This document shows positions 9,046 to 18,863 of a DNA stretch of 64,000 nucleotides, one piece after another. The notes under the pieces are model-generated. The model ran no database searches, had not been told where the DNA came from, and saw nothing but the letters and a program-made list of their open reading frames with translations. This DNA comes from JAPOUP01 sp965199865 (lineage in GTDB: Bacteria; Pseudomonadota; Alphaproteobacteria; Rhodobacterales; Rhodobacteraceae): NCBI GenBank assembly GCA_965199865.1, contig CBDATU010000009.1:186001-250000 (forward strand), given 5' to 3'. Made by a program: the position numbers and the translations under genes. The stretch's first letter is position 1; each line of letters starts with the position of its first letter.

Positions 9046-9730
9046 AGTTACGCTTGATACGGAAACAACCGGCCTTGATCCAGAAGCCGGTCATCGACTT
9101 GTCGAGATTGGCGCAGTCGAGCTTTCGAACCATATCCCAACCGGCCGCATCTATCACCAGTATATCAATCCCGACCGCGCCATGCCGAGAGAGGCATATG
9201 ACATTCATGGTCTTGATGACGCATTTCTCGCCGATAAGCCGAGATTCGCCGATATAGCAGACGACCTTCTTAAATTCCTGGGCGATAGTAGACTGATCGC
9301 CCATAACGCGGCGTTTGACCTGAAATTCATCAACTCCGAGCTTCGCTGGATTGGTCGCCCGCAGCTTCCGGATAGCGTAATGATTGATTCCCTTGCCATT
9401 GCGCGAAAGAGATTCCCGGGTTCGCCCGCCTCTCTTGACGCGCTTTGCCGACGTTTTGGCATAGATAACTCGGCTCGTGTCCAGCATGGCGCGCTTCTGG
9501 ACAGTGAAATTCTGGCAGCGGTCTATCTGGAGCTGATTGGAGGGAGGCAGCCGGATCTTGCCTTCACGATGAACCCGGCGAGGGAAAAGAATTCGTCCAT
9601 TGATGGCTGGCGTCCTGGGCCAAGGGAAAGGAGTCTCCCGCCGCGAATCACGGAAGAGGAGGCTGCGGCCCATGCTGCATTCGTGGATGGTTTGGGTAAG
9701 GGCGCGCTTTGGCGGAAATACGGCCCTTAA
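9038..9730 (+). CDS. dnaQ: DNA polymerase III epsilon subunit (3'-5' proofreading exonuclease)
   Basis: A 230-residue DEDDh exonuclease. Exo I is TLDTETTG at residues 4-11 with Asp and Glu metal ligands; exo II is AHNAAFDLKF with its Asp near residue 94; exo III is QHGALLDSEIL with the conserved His and Asp near residue 152-157. The C-terminal tail probably binds the alpha subunit. It is the last gene of the maf operon; its stop overlaps the convergent secB stop, which leaves no room for an ordinary terminator between them. Confidence 0.95.
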   Translation: MREVTLDTETTGLDPEAGHRLVEIGAVELSNHIPTGRIYHQYINPDRAMPREAYDIHGLDDAFLADKPRFADIADDLLKFLGDSRLIAHNAAFDLKFINSELRWIGRPQLPDSVMIDSLAIARKRFPGSPASLDALCRRFGIDNSARVQHGALLDSEILAAVYLELIGGRQPDLAFTMNPAREKNSSIDGWRPGPRERSLPPRITEEEAAAHAAFVDGLGKGALWRKYGP

Positions 9731-10227
9731 GCGACTGGCTGTTTGGCCTCTTCACTTTTCTTTTTCGCCGCTTGGCGGTAAAGTGCCGCGAAATCAATCA
9801 TTTCAAGGTTGAGTGGCGGAAACCCGCCCTCTCGGGTAATGTCGGCCACGATCCGGCGAGCGAATGGAAACAGCAGTCTCGGGCATTCGACAAGCAGAAA
9901 GGGGTGCAACTGCTGTTCCGGCAGGTTCTCGATCTGGAAGAGGCCTCCATATTCCAGTTCAAGTAGATAGAGCGTTTCGTCCTTAGCCTTGTTCGTTGCC
10001 GAGATCGAATATTTGCAGAGCACATCAAACCGAGGACCGTTCGTGCGCTTCTTTGCGTCAAGCGCTACCTGCACCGAAATCTCTGGAGTCACCTCGCCGG
10101 ATATTCCTTTCTGCACCATGATGTTTTCAAAGGAGAAATCCCTGATGTACTGTCCGAGTACCTGGATCTGGGTGGACCTTTTCAGCCCATTTGGGGCTTC
10201 GGGTCTGTCTTGGCCATTCTCTACCAT
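9727..10227 (-). CDS. secB: Protein-export chaperone SecB
   Basis: A 166-residue cytosolic chaperone that holds preproteins unfolded and passes them to SecA. Family features: IRDFSFENI (about residues 25-33), LELEYGGLFQIENLP, the HPFLLVECPRLLFPFARRIVADITREGGFPPL block, then an acidic/basic tail. I chose ATG 10227, preceded by AAGGA at 7-8 bases, over the upstream in-frame ATG at 10278, because SecB proteins begin near here. It marks the left boundary of the accessory insertion before fxsA. Confidence 0.95.
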   Translation of the reverse strand: MVENGQDRPEAPNGLKRSTQIQVLGQYIRDFSFENIMVQKGISGEVTPEISVQVALDAKKRTNGPRFDVLCKYSISATNKAKDETLYLLELEYGGLFQIENLPEQQLHPFLLVECPRLLFPFARRIVADITREGGFPPLNLEMIDFAALYRQAAKKKSEEAKQPVA

Positions 10228-12100
10228 CCTGAAATTCCTTGTCGATAGGGACACCGTTGCCGTGAGGGCCTGTTCCATGAGTTAAGTGGTCCTGTGGGGT
10301 GTGGCAATCCAGATCGATTTCCAATCTTTGATTCAGAGAAAGCCTTGCCCTGATAACGGAACCACCCAGAAGCTGTATAGGTGGTTGGTCGACCAGCGTC
10401 AAAACGATCTGACCAGGAAGGGTAGGATAGGACCAACTGTAGCTATGGATGGAAGTGGACAGCCCGCTCCTGTCCGCTCGGGATTCACATGGCGGTCGGC
10501 GCGGAGTCCTTAAAATTTTTCCTCGCCAGCGCCGCGCACAGTGGCATAGTGGCCATTCCATGAGCCGACATACCCGAATGGGCTGTCGACGCTGTATGAC
10601 GCCCTCATGGCCGCTACGGCGATCCCGTCAAAATCTGCGTGCCCAATGGTACAGCTTTGCGGAGTTGTCGGCGTTTCCCGTTCCGGTTCCACGCCGGAGC
10701 GCAGCACCTTCAGAAGCTGGAAGGTGGTGGCGAATCGGAATCTGTGTCCACATCCAGTGCGCGGGCATCGGTGGTCACCTGAGTGTTATCCCGGGAGGGT
10801 GGTGGCCACCATAAGCATAATACCGTTGCCTCAGAGCGACCCGATGCTGCCGCGCAAACGCGATTCGTGGAGACAAACCCGAGCGGACCAAGACAATAGA
10901 GGCTGATTCATGTCATCCCTTCCCCGCCAAGTAGAGAATCCACTGGGCAAATCAGGTCGCTGACCGGTCAGGGTACGGCGCAAGTCCATAAATTACCGCT
11001 TATGGTGGTACCCACCCGACAAACTGGTGCCAGAACTTCTGCAGAGACCCGGTACCACTTCCCGGTGCCGTCTCCCGATGCCGGGTGGTTCGCCTGTGCC
11101 ATACGCCCTTACCAGAGGCCGGACATGACCTTCAGGGAGGAAGGCGGCCGCGTGCACAGGGATCTGGCGCGGATGAACCTGTCCACCTGTGATGGACTGT
11201 GGATCCATCCACGTGATGAATGGAAAGGAGGGCCGAAATGACGGCCTGCCGCTCATGATTCCCGGGGATGACATTTATGCGATATCCTTGGTTCAGAGGC
11301 TGCGATCGCTTGATCTGGCGCGCAGGCCACTTTAGTATCGGGGACAGATGCGGCTCGGAAACGGTGATCGCTTCCCTAACGGGAGACAGAAGCGAAGGGG
11401 TGGCCGGCCACCCCTTTCGCAATCTCGGTTCCGTCGTGGCAGCCCAACAAAGGCATTGATTCCACATAGAATTCCATGCCCGCCCATACAGTTCCGCGGA
11501 TTCCCGCTGGGCAGACGCAGGACATTATGAACTGGCCAGATGGCGGCAATTGTCGTTTGTGCAGGAGGGAAACAACGGTCCGGTCGGACCGGTCGATCTG
11601 GCCAGGTGCTTCGGGAGGCGCCACATTCGGCTGGGATTGCCGACGTGTACGGATAAACCCCTATTGTGGCTGGCGGTCAAGCCGCCCTCGCTCACGTCGA
11701 ACTTCGCAACCACTCTGTCAGGTATGTCCTTGTGCTTCTCTCCCTGCAGGTGGATTGGGTTCTGTCTAGTGTATTATCCACATTGAATGTCTTCCCATTC
11801 GGGTCGGTCGCGATGCATGAGGCGCATGCCTCGGATCCGGGGGGCCGCTCGTCCGATTATGGATTCCGTTGGGTCTGCCTTACATCAGCGTGGTACCGTT
11901 TCAGACAGCACTCTCGCCATTCGGATTTGAGATCGAACTCCATGAATCCGAACCATCTGCGGAGTTCTCCTAAAGCATTGCACCATGTCCTCGAATGACG
12001 ACCTTTTTCCGCGTCACCGTGAATATGTCAATCTGTGGCCAGTTCGCCAGCCATGGAGCATTCGGATGGTCCGTGAACTGAGGCGCTTAACGCCGAATCA
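10228..12100. other. Gene-poor stretch between secB and the NHLM cassette
   Basis: About 1.9 kb in which many short overlapping open frames exist on both strands but none shows family features, a good ribosome site or a consistent coding pattern. It contains MITE-like copy 1 (10806-11008). Around 11865-11980 the plus strand has a short run with a protein-like look (LPYISVVPFQTALSPFG) but no start or full domain. I read the stretch as decayed or intergenic DNA belonging to the inserted region. Confidence 0.5.
10806..11008. repeat. MITE-like repeat R1, copy 1
   Basis: A 203-bp non-coding element with terminal inverted repeats CCACCATAAGC (10806-10816) and GCTTATGGTGG (10998-11008). A diverged copy of the same length is at 57543-57745, sharing blocks such as CTCAGAGCG, GCGCAAACGCGATTCG and AAATCAGGTC in the same order. 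Two copies of one length with matching inverted ends are what a miniature transposable element would leave. No transposase is encoded. Confidence 0.7.
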
Positions 12101-15037
12101 TTATGCCGATTGCCGCTCCGCAAAACGGCGAAACAGTCCATCAGATTCCATCAGCTGTTCATAAGTGCCTTCCTCAGTGATTTTTCCTTTATGCAGCACG
12201 TATATGCGGCTTGCGCGACGGATGGTCGAAATTCTGTGGGCGATTACGATTCGGGTCGCGTTCGACTGCTCAATCCCCTCCATTGTCAGTTCCTGATTCT
12301 TGGAATCAAGCCAACTGGTAGCCTCGTCCAGAAACAGAATCTTCGGGTTGCGTACCAGTGCCGCAGCAATGCGGATCCGCTGCTGCTGGCCACCGGAGAA
12401 AGTGGATCCAGTACCACTCATCGGTGTGTGCATTCCCATCGGCATCCTGTTGATGTCCTGAGCGACACCAACCTGATCCGCTGCCGACCAGGCGTCGGAA
12501 ATCGAAAGAGTATCGTCTATGCCGGTGATGTTCTGCAGAATGGTCGCCGCCATCAGGCTGTTATCCTGCAGAACGACGCCGATCTGGCGGCGCAAGTAAT
12601 GGGCATTAAGGCGGGAAATGTCATGGCCATCGAAATAGACAGCCCCGGATGATGGAATTTCAAGGCCAAGCGCAAGACGCAGCAGGGTGCTCTTTCCGGA
12701 ACCGGACTCGCCGACCAGGGCGATGAACTCGCCCGGCCTGGCATGCATGGTCACATCGTCGAGGATCAATGGACTGTCATTCGAATAGCGAAAGCTGATT
12801 CGATCGAATGAAATCTCTCCTTTCAAATCTATCGTCGCACCTTCGGTTCCTGCAGATTCGGGCAACGCCGAAATTATTTCCCGCGTTTGCTCACCAGCGG
12901 GAATGAGTGAGACGATGACCTCGAACGAGAGGCCAAACATAATGACGGAACCAACAAACAGCATTGATGCAGCATATATGACCGAGAATCCCTCGACCGC
13001 CAGACGATCCGGACCCTGGGCAAGGACCACAATGAACACAATGGCTGTCCACAGGGCGGGAACGGACTGGGAAAAAGCCACCAGATGCTCGTTCAACCGG
13101 GAGATTCCTATTTCGGCGACCTTCTGGTTCCGATATTGCCGTGCCCACCAGGCATATGCTGACGGTTCAGCGCCGGCTGCCCGGAGCTTCCCGATTCCAT
13201 TGATGAGCTGAAACAGGTGACCGGTCAACCCGCGCACTGCGGCGAAGCGTTTCCGGTGATACCTGATCTGGATGAGGCCGAGGGAGACAGCAAACCCGAG
13301 AGATGAAACGCCAAGCACGAGGCTGAGCCAACCAAGGGAGGAATCAAAGAGGAAGATCAATATGGATGTTGGCAACAGCAGGAGTCCGGCCTGTAGCGCA
13401 CCGGAGGCAACAGCTGAAAACTGATCGCGGATAACCAGGAACGTCATTGCTCGTGTCGCTAGGTCACCGGTTGTGAAGCGGCGGAAGAAATTGGGGCGCA
13501 GCCAAAGAAGACGGTCCCAGATAGCAGCCACGACACGGGTGGTGGCTCTGGCCTCCAGTCTCATCATTGCTGTGCCCCGGAGCACATTGAACAGGCCTGC
13601 CGCGACCGCCAGCAACACAAGCAGACCAAAGAGATACATGAATTGGCCAGGTTCGTTGGCAGCGGCTGAATCCTCAGCGAGAAGCCCAATCGTTGCGGCG
13701 GGAATCAGTAGGATCGCTCCGGCGATCACTCCTGCAACGGCGACTCGTGCGAGATCCGGAAGCTGGTTCCAGGTGGCTAGGCGCAGGAGGTCAGACGCAC
13801 TGGCTGGACGGTCATGAGGTAGCGGCCGGTGTATTTCAAAGGCATCTTCGCTGATTTGGTCGGCCATTTTCTCGGTGACCCGCCCGGATTTGCCGGATAC
13901 CGGGTCGACGTATCGATACCGGCCAAAGCTTCCGGGCAGGAGCGCGACAGGATGGCCAACATCCTTCTGGAACGCGACTAGGGCACTACTGTCACCCAAC
14001 CACCAGCGGTCCCGGTATTTCAGGCGCACTTTCCTGGCGCGGAGGCCGGAAGCGAGAAGAAAATCATTCAGACTGCGTGTTTCATGCTCACCAAATTCCT
14101 TCAGCGGAATATTCTCATACGTGCAGACGGCACGAAGCGCGGCCAGCAAACCGGATTCGTCATGCTGTGTCTTCCGCTTCAGGTCAATTACGGAAAAAAG
14201 CCGGTTTCTGGAAACCGTCCAATCCCGGTTTCGCCACATGGATCGATCAATCTGGAGATTGACGTCATCAACCACCATCAACTGCCGGTTCAGGGACTCG
14301 GTCGCAAGGGCGACTCGATGAAACTCCGGCAAATGCTTGAACAGCAGATCGGCGACTGCCAGATCCGTGGAAGGAATACCTTCAATCTCGGTGGGTTGGT
14401 GTATGGAAACCCAGGTTCCGGCACTGACTGGCATCAAACCCGACGGCCCGGATCCAGACCCTTCCAGTCCGAGATAGGCAGCATCTGAATCGCGACCGTC
14501 GAGCCATACGACTCCTCGTCTGGCAGATATCGTACCTGACGCGACGATCTTTGATCCAGGAGCCAACAGGTGGTCGGGAAGAGGTTTTGGATCAACATCA
14601 CGGGCAGCCGCTTCGGCAAATTTCAGGATCCATGAATCGATCTGTTCGGTCAGGATCGTGTCAGCGACCTCACCGGTCAGTCCATCTAGAAGTTCCGATA
14701 ACGGTACTGGACGAACGACTGTACCTGGAAACCCTTTGGCGATTAACCCAAGATCGGCATCGTGGCTGTCACTATAGCCGAATATAAGATGGCCGCGGGG
14801 AACGCGCACCATATGTTTGAAGGCGGATGCGGTTTTGCCATCGTTGAATTCCACGCCAAAGACATCAACGGTGCCCTTTTCGACGATCCAGGCCATGTCC
14901 GAATCCTCTATCCGCAACGGCTGGTTTCCGGTGCAGGGGATCGCTTCGCCAAGAGAGCGGGCTATCTCGGCCAGACGGTCCAGGCCTTCCGATCGGTCAA
15001 CGTCGGGTTCAGGATTAGATTGAGTGGACGAGTTCAT
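12101..15037 (-). CDS. NHLM-type bacteriocin/RiPP ABC transporter, permease/ATP-binding
   Basis: A 978-residue membrane ABC protein with a long N-terminal region (about 1-430) that has no catalytic Cys, then about six membrane helices (about 435-700), then an ATPase: VGESGSGKST Walker A (near 775), SGGQQQRIRIA signature, ILFLDEATSWLD Walker B, AHR H-loop. This layout is that of the second ABC protein of NHLP/NHLM natural-product export systems, which works beside a C39-peptidase ABC protein and an HlyD-like adaptor. All three are here in order. It overlaps the upstream exporter by 23 bases. The open frame is intact. Confidence 0.85.
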   Translation of the reverse strand: MNSSTQSNPEPDVDRSEGLDRLAEIARSLGEAIPCTGNQPLRIEDSDMAWIVEKGTVDVFGVEFNDGKTASAFKHMVRVPRGHLIFGYSDSHDADLGLIAKGFPGTVVRPVPLSELLDGLTGEVADTILTEQIDSWILKFAEAAARDVDPKPLPDHLLAPGSKIVASGTISARRGVVWLDGRDSDAAYLGLEGSGSGPSGLMPVSAGTWVSIHQPTEIEGIPSTDLAVADLLFKHLPEFHRVALATESLNRQLMVVDDVNLQIDRSMWRNRDWTVSRNRLFSVIDLKRKTQHDESGLLAALRAVCTYENIPLKEFGEHETRSLNDFLLASGLRARKVRLKYRDRWWLGDSSALVAFQKDVGHPVALLPGSFGRYRYVDPVSGKSGRVTEKMADQISEDAFEIHRPLPHDRPASASDLLRLATWNQLPDLARVAVAGVIAGAILLIPAATIGLLAEDSAAANEPGQFMYLFGLLVLLAVAAGLFNVLRGTAMMRLEARATTRVVAAIWDRLLWLRPNFFRRFTTGDLATRAMTFLVIRDQFSAVASGALQAGLLLLPTSILIFLFDSSLGWLSLVLGVSSLGFAVSLGLIQIRYHRKRFAAVRGLTGHLFQLINGIGKLRAAGAEPSAYAWWARQYRNQKVAEIGISRLNEHLVAFSQSVPALWTAIVFIVVLAQGPDRLAVEGFSVIYAASMLFVGSVIMFGLSFEVIVSLIPAGEQTREIISALPESAGTEGATIDLKGEISFDRISFRYSNDSPLILDDVTMHARPGEFIALVGESGSGKSTLLRLALGLEIPSSGAVYFDGHDISRLNAHYLRRQIGVVLQDNSLMAATILQNITGIDDTLSISDAWSAADQVGVAQDINRMPMGMHTPMSGTGSTFSGGQQQRIRIAAALVRNPKILFLDEATSWLDSKNQELTMEGIEQSNATRIVIAHRISTIRRASRIYVLHKGKITEEGTYEQLMESDGLFRRFAERQSA

Positions 15038-17215
15038 AATACAGCCCCGTTGTGTCAGCCATCAATTCCTCGTGGACACCTCGCTGCATCTCCTTGCCCT
15101 CATCGAACACCAGGATAAGGTCACTGTCCCGGATGGTGCTCAACCGATGCGCGACAATCAGGCAGGTTGCGCCACGCCGACGTATCGCGTCATCGATCTC
15201 CAGTTCGGTCACGGAATCGAGTGCACTGGTGGCTTCATCCAGTATCAGGACGGAAGGCCGATTTACCAGCGCCCGGGCGATTTCCAGCCGTTGCCTCTGT
15301 CCTCCACTGAAATTGTGGCCGTTCTCCTCGACGGCCGATGCATATCCCAATGGGCGGGAAGCGATCTCGTCGTGTATTGTGGCGTCACGGGCGGCTGCAA
15401 CCAAGGCATGGTCCGGGGTGGTGGGATTCCACAAAGTCAGGTTATCGCTCACGGTGCCGGCGAAAAGGATCACATTCTGATCCACCATCGCAACAGATCC
15501 CGACAGTATTTCACGAGGGATTTCATTCCTGGGATGACCATCAAACAGAATTTCACCTGACCACGGCTGGTAGATGCCTGCGACCAGGTGCGACAGCGTC
15601 GACTTACCGGAACCGCTTGGACCGACGAAGGCCACTCGTTGCCCTGGTTCGATGGAAAGGCTGAAATTCTCTATGAGTGGTGGCTTGTTCCTCTGGAACC
15701 CGAACGTGATGTTCCGCAGTTCAACATGACCAACGAGTCGCACGCGTCGATTCAACGTCGCTGCTTTCCCCAGTTCGGTTCGGGCGCCGTCTTCGGCTTC
15801 ATGGTCCAGTTCGGCTGTCAGAACATCATCAAGTCTACGCAGATTTGCCGACATGGTCTGAAGGAGATCGGAAAACAGGGCGAACGCCCGATGGGGTTCA
15901 GAAAGTTCATCGCCAGGATAAGATAGGCGGTGAGCAGTCCAAGAGACAGATCTCCCGATACGACGCGCCAACCACCAATACCCACTACAAGGGCTGAGCC
16001 GAGAACCAGCGATACATGCGGAAACGCTTCCGTGACATGGCCGAGCTCGACGAATTTCTGCCGCGCCTGCAGCTCGCGGGCCTGATGACCTGTCAGGCGC
16101 GAGAAAAAGCGGCCCTCCATCGCGGTCGCTTTCAATGTTTCTATAACATTCAGCCCGGCCATCCCGAAGCCGATCATCATGCCCTGTTCGTGAAGCAACG
16201 CGTGGTTGTGATTGGTCCGAAGCCGCGTCACATGCTGCATCGCCAGAAGACACAATATGCCAAGTATGCCGACGGCAATGCCGAGAAGCGGATCTATGAT
16301 CAGCATGAGGATCAGGAATGCCACACTCATGACCAACTCAATCAGGGTTCCAATCAGCTGAACAGCGCCAGTTAGGGCGATCTGGTCGATCAGCTGCATG
16401 CGGGAGGTGATCTCGCCTGCATGGCGGAGAGTGAAAAACTGCATTGGCAGTCTTGTCAGCCGATTGAGAAAGCGATCCGATTGCTTCACGGACATGGCTA
16501 GTGAAATTTTTCGCAGCACCCGCATCTGGAGCCACGTCAGCAAATAGGACACAAGCCCTGCGCAAATCGTCAGCGCCACCAGGGTGCCGCCCCACCCTAT
16601 CTGTCCTCCGTCCAATACCTGATCCACGAACACCGACAGCAACAGGGGCAGACCGAGGCCCGGAATCATGAGCAGAAGACCGCATATCACGGCATAGGCA
16701 AGAGCTGGCCGGACCTGCTCCAGCCAGGGCCAAAGCTGACGGATTATTCCGGGTTGGGCGTGTTCGTCGGGTTTGAAATCCTCGCCCGGCTCCAGCTGCA
16801 ATGCGATCCCCGTGAAACTCCCGTCGAATTCCTCTTCGTCGACTACCTTATGCCCAGACGCCGGATCGTTCAGATAATAGCGGTTTCCCCGAATCCCTTC
16901 GAGAACCAGAAAATGCTGTAACTTCCAATGCAGGATGAGCGGCATTTTCATCGCCGTCAGCTGTTCCGGCTCCCGGCGCCACGCGGACGGTTTCAGGCCA
17001 TACCGGCGGGCTGACCGGATGATATCGGCGGCACTTGATCCATCCCGCCCTATTGAGCAGGTTTCACGTAATTCCTGATGGGAAATCCATTTCCCAAAAT
17101 GGGCAAGTATGATGCCTAGGCTAACCGCGCCACACTCGGTGGCTTCCAGCTGCAGGAATAGAGGGGTGCGAACCCGTGTGCCGACGGTGGATTTCCGTCT
17201 GAATAGGGACTTCAT
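15015..17215 (-). pseudogene. C39-peptidase ABC exporter of NHLM type, broken by one frameshift
   Basis: The N-terminal frame (17215 to about 15885) has the C39 leader-peptidase domain: Cys in LQLEATECGAVSL, His in LQHFLVLEG, Asp in YLNDPASG. Membrane helices follow, to AMNFLNPIGR. The ATPase half continues in another frame as ALFSDLLQTMSANLRRLDDVL, with VGPSGSGKST, SGGQRQRLEIA and VLILDEATSALD. Inserting one T (CGTTCG to CGTTTCG, near 15883 on this strand) joins the frames as NPIGRFALFSDLL. The catalytic and ATPase motifs are otherwise intact, so this is a recent lesion or an error. The role is to cleave leader peptides and export the product. Confidence 0.88.
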
Positions 17216-18138
17216 GGCGAAGTGGATTCCGAACTGGCCAGGAGAGTTAGCGGAGACGCCGCTTCCATGACAACCTCTATCAGGCAGGGCGTTGAATCCG
17301 GCAGCGGTACATCTCCTTCCTGGTGTATGATCAGGCGTACCATATGCTGAGGCACCGCCGCCCCCATGATATTGTTGCCTGCAGCCAGATTCCGGGAGAA
17401 CCAGAAGGGAGGTGTGGATGAATTCGGGGAAACGCTGGCCACTTTAGCGGATATTGATTTCTTACCATGAAAATCATCGACGATGATACGTGCGTTCATT
17501 TCCGGCTTCAGCTTTCTTGCCTCTGTGAAGGGCAGGAACGTCACCACTTCCTGCCTGTCGATCTGACCTGTGCGCAGGTCCGCTATTGGCGAGCCGACAG
17601 ACAGTGCCTGCCCTACGGTTACATGTAGCGTGGCGACAGTCCCGGACAGGGGAGAGGTTATGGTGCCACGGGTCAGGTCTTCAGTCTGATCCGTCTCATC
17701 TGCGGGCGTCGGCAGTGTCGATTCCGGGTCCGTGGGTGCCATGGTGTCTGGCCCATCACGCTCCAGCTCGCGCTCCAGCATGTCGACCCGAGTCCACAGG
17801 GCATCCAGCCGGTTGTCTGATCTGGATGACAGAATTCGGGCAATTGGATCCCCTGCAGCTAGCGTGCTGTTGACCTGAACCGGGACTTCCGAAACGGTGC
17901 CGACCGTATGTGACAGAACGGTATGTCGCTCACCTGCGTCAACGATCAACCCCTGTGCGCTCAGGCTGCGTTCCACACTGCCAAACGTCAACCATACGAT
18001 GATCGCGAATAGGGTGATGACAACGCCTGTAAGAATGATCCATTCATGCGGCGCGGTGATTTTCGTCGCATCGTCCAGTGGATCGAGTTCTGATTGCCGG
18101 AGGATGGCACGACTGCGAAAGAGGTTAACTGGGAGCAT
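17212..18138 (-). CDS. NHLM-type secretion adaptor, HlyD/membrane-fusion family
   Basis: A 308-residue periplasmic adaptor with one N-terminal membrane helix (about residues 34-52, WIILTGVVITLFAIIVWLTF) after the family opening LFRSRAILRQSELDPLDDATKITAP. Two lipoyl-like half-motifs flank a short coiled region (RLDALWTRVDMLERELE), with TSPLSGTVATLHVTVGQALSVGSPIADL as the second half. It links the exporter to the periplasm or an outer channel; no TolC-like gene is nearby. It overlaps the exporter by 4 bases and starts the export operon. Confidence 0.83.
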   Translation of the reverse strand: MLPVNLFRSRAILRQSELDPLDDATKITAPHEWIILTGVVITLFAIIVWLTFGSVERSLSAQGLIVDAGERHTVLSHTVGTVSEVPVQVNSTLAAGDPIARILSSRSDNRLDALWTRVDMLERELERDGPDTMAPTDPESTLPTPADETDQTEDLTRGTITSPLSGTVATLHVTVGQALSVGSPIADLRTGQIDRQEVVTFLPFTEARKLKPEMNARIIVDDFHGKKSISAKVASVSPNSSTPPFWFSRNLAAGNNIMGAAVPQHMVRLIIHQEGDVPLPDSTPCLIEVVMEAASPLTLLASSESTSP

Positions 18139-18145
18139 GGGCAGA

Positions 18146-18391
18146 TTATGGGATCATGATTGGTTCGCGAATTGAAGTGGAATGATCGGTGTCGCCGAAA
18201 ATCCACTTCGGGATGCGTCCCCCGTCAGGGCGTGCATCCACTCCTTGTTCTGGGCTAGGCATGCCACACTTCCTTATCGGGAGGAGCCCTGACCACTCTA
18301 CAAGCTGAACTGTCAATAGCCTGTCACCTTTCATTACGGTATCGAACGCCAGCTCTACCGCGATCTCACGCCTGTATTCGTCTGACCCCAT
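18146..18391 (-). CDS. Hypothetical protein upstream of the NHLM adaptor
   Basis: An 81-residue frame from ATG 18391 with GGAG 9 bases upstream, ending 7 bases before the adaptor gene. The N-terminal half (SDEYRREIAVELAFDTVMKGDRLLTVQLVEW) has the alternating charged/hydrophobic look of real protein; the rest is polar. I recognise no family and no leader-peptide motif. Position and spacing suggest a first gene of the export operon. The frame stays open upstream to 18502, so the start is uncertain, and a chance frame is possible. Confidence 0.35.
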   Translation of the reverse strand: MGSDEYRREIAVELAFDTVMKGDRLLTVQLVEWSGLLPIRKCGMPSPEQGVDARPDGGRIPKWIFGDTDHSTSIREPIMIP

Positions 18392-18615
18392 ACATTCCGT
18401 CTCCGTACTCACCCGGCTGGGGAAGAAGCCAGAAGACCACGATGAATATCTGCGGGAAAAGCTGAAACGAACCCACAGCCCCGGTTGGACAACTCCCCCC
18501 AAATGCCTTCAGAGCAGCCTAGATCAGAAACCCCATGCTTCGTCCACCTAAGCGGAAAAGCGCTCCCGATGCCCTTTGGGACGAATCACTGAAGCTGTCC
18601 GCGAGGATTCTGCGA

Positions 18616-18863
18616 TCAGGTCCAGTATCGCCGATTGCTTCTGCCACTGTTACTGCCCTCTGAGAGAGCGGATGAAGTCGGAATCACCAGATTTGCGTGG
18701 GTATTCGTGTCCCCATGCGCAATACAACTGGAGGTGGCGGAAATGTCGAATTGAGTTCATCTGCGAATTGCGGGTTGGCAGGCAGCATCTTGTTCAGTTT
18801 GGCCCTGTCGGTCATGTGCTCACGCATCTCATCGATTGTTTGTACCTCTTTGGCATCTTCCTT
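18616..18863 (-). pseudogene. Possible remnant of an NHLP-leader RiPP precursor
   Basis: From 18863 one frame reads KEVQTIDEMREHMTDRAKLNKM, then LPANPQFADELNSTFPPPPV, then VLRMGTRIPTQIW and a stop at 18684. Shifting frame at that stop gives LVIPTSSALSEGSN to a stop at 18616. The order (charged helix, ANP...EL, P-rich turn, V.LR, P.Q., LVIP) resembles NHLP leader peptides, which commonly end in a (H/Y)LV(I/L)P block, and it lies about 0.5 kb upstream of the NHLM export genes on the same strand. No good ribosome site is seen; in-frame ATG 18827 would give 47 residues. Tentative. Confidence 0.4.

Noticed and set aside
10228..12100. Several 80-120-codon frames on both strands, tested as RiPP precursors or modification enzymes
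   Set aside because: No leader motif, no GG cleavage context with a ribosome site, no enzyme motif.
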